Of a stretch of DNA of 64,000 nucleotides, positions 58,206-64,000 are shown piece after piece. Every line of letters begins with the position of its first letter. Position 1 is the first letter of the stretch. The DNA is from Orientallactaga sibirica. Its lineage: Eukaryota; Chordata; Mammalia; Rodentia; Dipodidae. The DNA is taken from contig JAEOAD010000031.1 of assembly GCA_036365145.1 (NCBI GenBank), positions 7,536,001-7,600,000 on the forward strand, written 5' to 3'. Position numbers and translations under genes: made by a program. The notes under the pieces are model-generated. The model was not told the origin of the DNA. It searched no databases and saw only the letters and a list, made by a program, of their open reading frames with translations.

Positions 58206-60405
58206 AAATATCTTCTGGCTGATGTTCCCTCACACCGTGCTTTTTGGGGTACTTGGGTTTTGGGAAGGGCTGTGAGAGAGAAGAGAGGCCCTGGATGCTG
58301 TAGCTGCTTCTGGGAGCATTAAGTAGTGAGTGCCAGCCTGGACGGAAGGCAGTCATTTGCCAGCATTGTTTCCTTCCCGAGGGTGTTCTCTTGGGATTAT
58401 TAGCCTGGAGAAGCTGACCATAATTGCACATCCTCATGTGGAAGCATGCTCACATCTGCCATCTGTGTCATGCCAGTGGGAGAGCAGGCAACCCTTGTGA
58501 GCTTGGCAGAAACAAACACTGTGTAGCACGTACTGTCCTTTGGGTAGCAGGAGCTGGCAAGCTCCAGGTGTCCTTAAAGAGATCAGACTGGTTGTCCCTG
58601 GGTGGCCGAGTTGTCATTGCTAACCTACAAATACCTGCTGGCCCTTAGACTGCATCCTTCTTGTCACATTCTCCAGCAATCTTCTCCAGTGGGCTTTGTC
58701 AGACTGTTTATGTTTCATCTGCATAGTGTGTCCCCCAGTAATGTAGTCAGCTTGTTTAGCAACATCTGCCTTTGAAGACACCTTTGAAATGTTGGGCACT
58801 AAAGCAAGCTGTGAATGGAGCCATGGATACAAGCAGCTGGGACCTGTATTCCTTCTACTGTCTAGACTTCCTCTGGAACATAAATGTGATATGAGGTGCC
58901 GAGCCCCACTCAAAACAGTTTGGTTGTTGTCATCATCTTCAATATTGAGTAGCTAAATGTACTTTCAACTTCAAAGGCAGATGGGGACATTTCACATTCA
59001 AGCCATAACACTCCCATCCTCTGGTCACCACACACAGCTGTCAAGGACCCAAGTGTTTTGCATCTTGTTTTTGTTATCCCCTATGTGTCATCTTCCATAG
59101 AGCTGGGGTGAGGGTGAAAGAATGCTTGGTCATAGACCTCTGTCAGTGACATCACTTCCACACACATCCCATGAGTGTGGTGCTCACCATACGGCTGCAT
59201 AAGAAGCAAGAGAGCCCAGTCAGTGCTTGGCTGGCCTATGTGCTGGATATTCTTGTATTCAGAAGGGAGACTGAGTTTTGGTGAACAGGTAGCCATTGCT
59301 GGGACACAAGCTCCTCCCTCTATTTTACCCAGGCTAGCCTTGATCTCCTGGACTCAAGGGATCTTCTTGCCTCAGCCTCCAGAGGAGCTGGTGATACAGC
59401 CACAACTTAGATGCATGCAATTCTTGGTGGCTGGGTACCTTCTTAGATACAGTTGCAGTTTCCATGAAGTGAGATGCTAGGATTCCTATTGAACGTCTGT
59501 AAGATTCCTGGTATTCCTGTAGTCCCTTTACAGTCATACTTAATTTGTTTTGTGTGCTTCTTGTAACTAAGAGGATTTAACTAAAACTGGAGATAAAACA
59601 GTTCTTTGAGTACTTGGCCAATATTATGTTCTCATTCCCTATGTGCTTATTTACATTCATTTTGATCCTAAAGGAATTAAGGTAAATTCTAATATCTTTT
59701 CTCCACATATGTCCAGTGCATCTCAAGAATCTTTGCAGAAACAAGTTCTTTGGACCCAAAATGTTTAAGAAAAGCAGGAACAGACTGTAGGAAATATGTC
59801 TTTCAGATCTAAATTCTTTCTTGAACCTCCCTCCTCCCATCCCTCGTGGGCATAGCTGGCATGTCAGCATGAAAGTGTAGCTACTCTGGACCTTTGAGAG
59901 AACGGGTCTATTTAAATATAGCACAGCCTGTTTCATTTGGAGCCCTTGCAGAGATGCATAAGTGAGTGAAAATCCTAAATTAGATAATTTTTAAAAGGAT
60001 GGTAGCTTCATTATTCTCGAGTACACAGAGTAACTTAAACTCAGCAATGAAGTGTTCCTTTGTAGAAGCCCCTAGGGACATTCCTTAATGAGTAGATTAT
60101 AATTATTGGTAATCAGCATAACAGTTCCCTGTGATGCGTGCTCTGAAAGCAATAGAGCATATTAAGTCATTTGGATATTCCAGGGGGCAATTTTGTTTAC
60201 AACATTAATTTGCTCTGTATATATCCTTTATAGCTGAACCCTCTGTTCTTTAAAAGAAAAAAAAATTTAAAGCTGTTTCCACCAGACAACATTTAATTAC
60301 ACTTACAGAAGGCCGACAGATGCACAGTAGGACTGGAGAGATGCACTGGATGACCGGGATTCTTGGCCCATGGTGCCCTGATGGGACTATAGGAACAGCT
60401 CCAGC
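58206..60405. other. Downstream intergenic DNA, repeat-poor
   Basis: About 2.2 kb with no transposon I can recognise and no identifiable gene. The longest frames (97 codons minus, 58620-58913; 119 codons minus, 59577-59936) show no known domain. A longer DET1 3' UTR using a distal poly(A) site is possible. Confidence 0.35.
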
Positions 60406-60406
60406 T

Positions 60407-60600
60407 TGCAGTTGAGGCCTAGTACAGGCTCTGGCTCTGTTGTTACCTACTGGCTGAGTAGCCCAGAACTTGAGTCTCAGTTTCTCCTCTGTAGAATGGG
60501 GACAGGGCTTTTTTTTTCCTTGTACTTGGCAGGGTTGGTGTGAGCACAAACTGTGGTAATTAAAGCTCTTAATATAGCAAGTAATAAATGTTGACTGCCT
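60407..60600 (+). mobile_element. MIR SINE
   Basis: CTCTGGCTCTGTTGTTACCT, AGTCTCAGTTTCTCCTCTGT with AGAATGGGG, GGTTGGTGTGAG and AGTAATAAATGTTG follow the MIR consensus in order. Confidence 0.85.
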
Positions 60601-60907
60601 CCTTCCTTTGCTGGAGCTTTTGGCCAGAAGGGAGCGTCTATAGTGGCCAAGTGACATAAGCTCGACCCTTCTCCAGACCCAACCCCTACCCACCCAGTGG
60701 AGACTGCTGGTGCCATTCTGCTGCCACGGCCTCTCTTCCTAGCATACCTGGGTCTGAGAGGACAGAAACATCACTAATCCTCTTTGCAGCAGCAGAACAC
60801 ATTCGTGAAAGGAAGTTTGGTTTGCCGAGGGCTTGATTTTGTTGTGCTGCTGATTATTAAGAGCTAGAAGCCATACTAAGTTCCCCATATAACAAGGCAT
60901 GGAGTGC

Positions 60908-61030
60908 ACTGGCCTGGTGGTGCATGCCTGTAATCCCAGCACTCTGGAAGCCAAGGCATGATTATCAAATTCAAGGTCATATTAGGCTACATAGCAAGAT
61001 CAAGGCCAGACCAAAACAAACAAGGACAAA
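60908..61030 (+). mobile_element. B1 SINE, old
   Basis: CACTGGCCTGGTGGTGCATGC start; ends near AGATCAAGGCCAGACC with an A-rich tail. Confidence 0.7.
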
Positions 61031-61262
61031 ATATTTAAAGGAAGGTAGGAACCCCATTGCATCAGTATCATTTTCAAAATTTTTTAGGTGTCTTATGATT
61101 GCGACATCACTGCTGTGGTCACCTATGCATGTGCAAACTGGTTCCCTTGTCAGCATTTTTGTAACATGCATTGTTGGTGCTATAGGAATTCAATGGAAAT
61201 GCTCTTTACGATATTGTCAGAAAAGATGTGCTGGGATTTGGTATCCTAGTGAGAGGTTATTT

Positions 61263-61263
<1 letters not shown>

Positions 61264-61356
<93 letters not shown>

Positions 61357-61540
61357 CTCTTTCTTTCCTTCATTCATTCATTCATTCATTCATTCAGTTT
61401 TTCAAAGTAGGGTCTCACTCTAGTCCAGGCTGACCTGGAATTCACTATGTAGTTTCAGGGTGGCCTCGAACTCATGGTGATCCTCCTACCTTTGCTTCCT
61501 GAGTGCTGGGACTGAAGGTGTGCACCACCACGCCCTGCTT
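61264..61540 (-). mobile_element. B1 SINE with expanded (CTTT)n tail
   Basis: Tail 61264-61398 of CTTT, CT and TTCA repeats; body 61399-61540. Flanked by GAGAGGTTATTTT at 61251-61263 and 61541-61553, which proves that the microsatellite is part of the insertion. Confidence 0.95.
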
Positions 61541-61553
61541 GAGAGGTTATTTT

Positions 61554-62545
61554 GTGCCTCGGTGCAGATGCAGAACTTTGGGATTGATGTTCATGCTGGT
61601 GAAGTACAGATTTGTCATCGGAGGAGTGACCATGAGAAAATAGTCTTTAGAAAGTAGTGAGTGCTTTTTCAGAACTAAGAAAGAAGGATACACACTCATA
61701 AACGAAGGCCTGACATGCTGGGATTGGTGTGAACACATCAACTGTCCAACACCAAGAAGACCAGTGAATGAAGGCAAAACTCTCACCCCTTGGAATCATG
61801 GAAGAGCTTTAGTGCAGCTAGAGGCCCAGTGTGACCGGTTCATGCAAAGCACAGGACTGTCTAATCGTTAAAGTGTGAATTGATTTGTCAGAAACATCCT
61901 GCTGACTTTGAACAGGAGCTGATTAACTCTTGGGGACATGTGATCCAATATAGGAAAAGAATGAAATGAGTTTAAGTCAAATATGAAATGCTAATGAAAT
62001 TGGGTGTTCTTCATCATGCCTTGAGAATCTGAAAAAAGGCTCGAAGTCCTTTGCGTATGGTTTGAGAGTGCTGGGACTTGTCTTCAGGTCTGGTAAGAAC
62101 CACAGGCACACAGATGGCTGTTGGGAAGGAAGAAGTTTGTGAGACTCACAAGTCCCTAGAAATAGGACAAATAGTACCTCACTCAGGATCACATGGGAAA
62201 CATTTTGGTCTGCCAGGAGGGAACAAAGGGAAACCAGAGGTGAGAACTTTTACTGTGGTTTCCCGGAAGGAGGTGAGAAAGCAGAGCAAGCAGGCTTGAG
62301 ACTGGTTAATGTGGGTCCTTTAGGCAGACACGGGTGCAGAAGCTGTTCCTTGGTTGTCTGGTACTTAGTCCTGAGGTGAAGATGGCAGAGTGTAGGAGCT
62401 CCCAAAGGAGGTGGCAGAGGGTGTGGGCTCTGGATTTGTCGGTCACCATGTGAAGGCTGTGTCCCCAGGAGTTGATGGCTGTTTCAAGGTATTAGTAAAC
62501 TCTTAAATTAACCCTGAAGGGGCAGTCCCTTCAGAATCAGCAAGG
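61554..62545. other. Intergenic DNA, unassigned
   Basis: No recognised repeat or gene. Confidence 0.3.
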
Positions 62546-62546
62546 G

Positions 62547-62745
62547 GGCTGGAGAGATGGCTCAGTAGTTAAAGGTATTTTCTTGCAAAACATGATGGCC
62601 CTGGTTTGATTCCCCAGTACCCACCTAAAGACAGATACACAAAGTGATGCATGCATCTGGAATTCATTTGTAGTGGCAAGAGGCCCAGGAGTGCCATATG
62701 TGCATATTCTTTCTCTTTCTGCTTGCAAGTAAATACTAAATAAAA
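62547..62745 (+). mobile_element. B2-type SINE, diverged
   Basis: GGGGCTGGAGAGATGGCTCAG head, TTTGATTCCCC B-box, short tail. Confidence 0.85.
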
Positions 62746-62749
62746 TATT

Positions 62750-62920
62750 TCTTTTTTTTTTTTTTTAGGTTTTTGTTTTGTTTTTACTTTTTCGAGGTAG
62801 GGTCTCACTCTAGCCCAGGCTGACCTGGAATTCACTATGCAGTCTCAGGGTGGCCTCAAACTCACAGAGATCCTCTTCCTGAGTGCTGGGAGTAAAGGCA
62901 TGTGCCACCATACCCAGCTT
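62750..62920 (-). mobile_element. B1 SINE
   Basis: T-run and CGAGGTAGGGTCTCACTC; about 15 bases lost before GAGTGCTGGGAGT; ends ATACCCAGC. Confidence 0.9.
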
Positions 62921-62924
62921 AAAT

Positions 62925-63415
62925 TAAAAAGAAACTTTTTAAAAAGCTACAGACTTAGCAAGGTCCCAAGATGTTAAAGAATCTGGAAATAGCAGGCATG
63001 GTTAATACAGTGTAAAAACAATTATAAGTAAGAAACTCTTGCCCAGCTTGCTCCAGATCCCGGATTCAGTGTCTACCTAGGCTTCTGCAGCCATCTGCTC
63101 TCCTTGAACCACTCTCTGTGGAGGAAAATAATTTCCATGTCTTAAGGATGCTCAGGAAACCTGATACACCCACTTGTCAGGGAACTGAAGCTTCCTGCCA
63201 ACAGCCAGGGTGAGGAGACATGGGGATTCCCACCCTCCAGCAGAAGTCAAGCCTAAGATGACAGGAGAGGCCAGAGCCACACAGCTGAGCTGCTTCCAGG
63301 TTCTGGGCTCAGAAATTATCAGATGCACCAAATTGCTGCCTTTGAAGGTGATTTGTTTGGTCATCTATAACTTATACTTACTTAATGGTGTGTGTTTTGT
63401 GCTATAGTAGTTTAT
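62925..63415. other. Intergenic DNA, unassigned
   Basis: No recognised gene or repeat. Confidence 0.25.
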
Positions 63416-63419
63416 CATT

Positions 63420-63535
63420 GAAAGATGAAGGGTTATCCCCATTGTGTATATAAGGAAGCTAACCTCAGAGTAAGCTGTTTGCCCAAAGTTACATTGATGT
63501 CAAGTAAATGTTAATCCAGTTTGTGTCAGAATTCA
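63420..63535 (-). mobile_element. MIR SINE fragment
   Basis: GGGTTATCCCCATTGTGTAT, AAGGAAGCTAACCTCAGAG and GTTTGCCCAAAGTTACATTG match the MIR core in reverse. Confidence 0.7.
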
Positions 63536-63689
63536 TTTAAATTTTGAATTTACTTAGGTCTAAACTGGTATTCTATGGATTATCAAAAACTCCAGTTAGC
63601 AAGGAATTCTGATGTTTTTTGTGACTGTACTGTGTGTCTGTCCCCTTCATTGTAGGAAGATGACCTAACGAAGGTGTTATATTAGTCAC

Positions 63690-64000
63690 TTTTCTCCTTG
63701 CTGTGACAAAATACCTGACCAGAACAGCTTAAGTAAGGGAGGGTTTACTTTGGGTGACGGTTTAAGAGTAAAGTCCACCACGAAGGGAAAGCAAGGTGGC
63801 AGGAGTGTGAGGCAGCTGGCCACATTGCATCTGTAGTCAGGAAGCAGAGAGATGAATGCTGGTGCTCAGCTTATTTTCTCTTCTTCATTCATTGTTGACA
63901 CAAACACATGGGGGGGGGGGTCTTCCCACCTCAGTTAAACTAATAGACTCACTCAACCGTGTGTTTCCATAGTAATTCTAAATCTAGTCATGTTGGCAAA
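63690..64000 (+). mobile_element. URR1-like non-autonomous hAT transposon fragment
   Basis: TTGCTGTGACAAAATACCTG, GGGAGGGTTTACTTTGG, GATGAATGCTGGTGCTCAGC and GGTCTTCCCACCTCAGTTAA parallel 44205-44525. It contains a G11 run at 63910-63920. It runs off the window. Confidence 0.55.

Noticed and set aside
58620..58913. 97-codon minus-strand frame that at first looked like a processed pseudogene
   Set aside because: I could not match it to any family from memory, and there is no A-tail or target duplication around it. Left as unique DNA; a protein search would decide.

Overview
This window is nuclear DNA from a rodent, almost certainly a dipodoid such as a jerboa (Jaculus-like). The species is inferred from repeat families recalled by eye, not from a search. 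The SINE mix is rodent: 7SL-derived B1 monomers, tRNA-derived B2-superfamily elements with the long pyrimidine tail typical of dipodoids, and ID, ID-B1 and B4 composites. Rodent MaLR LTRs and rodent L1 3' ends are also present. There is no prokaryotic or organellar sequence. The ORFs outside the one gene are shadows of repeats, CpG-rich promoter or low-complexity DNA.

The window holds one protein-coding gene, DET1 (de-etiolated homolog 1), complete and on the + strand. It has a non-coding CpG-rich first exon and four coding exons: 34560-35642, 39256-39443, 52032-52223 and 57554-57743. All splice sites are GT-AG, the reading phases join exactly, and the product is 550 residues, the length known for mammalian DET1. 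A poly(A) signal lies at 58180-58185. DET1 is a subunit of the CUL4-DDB1-COP1 ubiquitin ligase assembly that targets JUN-type factors.

Layout: 1-27100 is intergenic DNA made of MaLR, L1, MIR, L2 and dozens of SINEs. 27116-33022 is a tandem duplication of about 2.95 kb. Each copy carries the whole DET1 promoter, CpG island and exon 1, so the gene has two near-identical promoters about 2967 bp apart. 33023-34549 is the rest of intron 1. 34550-57743 holds the coding exons, with SINE-packed introns and one unusually repeat-poor stretch in intron 2. 57744-58200 is the 3'UTR. 58200-64000 is downstream intergenic DNA that is repeat-poor up to about 60400.

The most notable signals are the duplicated promoter/exon 1 (real structural variant or false haplotype duplication), two overlapping upstream ORFs in the DET1 leader with one predicted to stop two bases before the main start, a long-form B2-type SINE subfamily carrying CTCF-like motifs, a twin-primed (inverted) L1 insertion, and several nested insertions with readable target-site duplications. 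I found no convincing evidence of a new biological system.

Conventions in the entries: SINE ends are read by eye, usually to within about 10 bases. 'B2-type' means the tRNA-derived family whose head carries A-box/B-box-like sequence and whose body ends in a CT-rich tract and an (AAAT)n tail.
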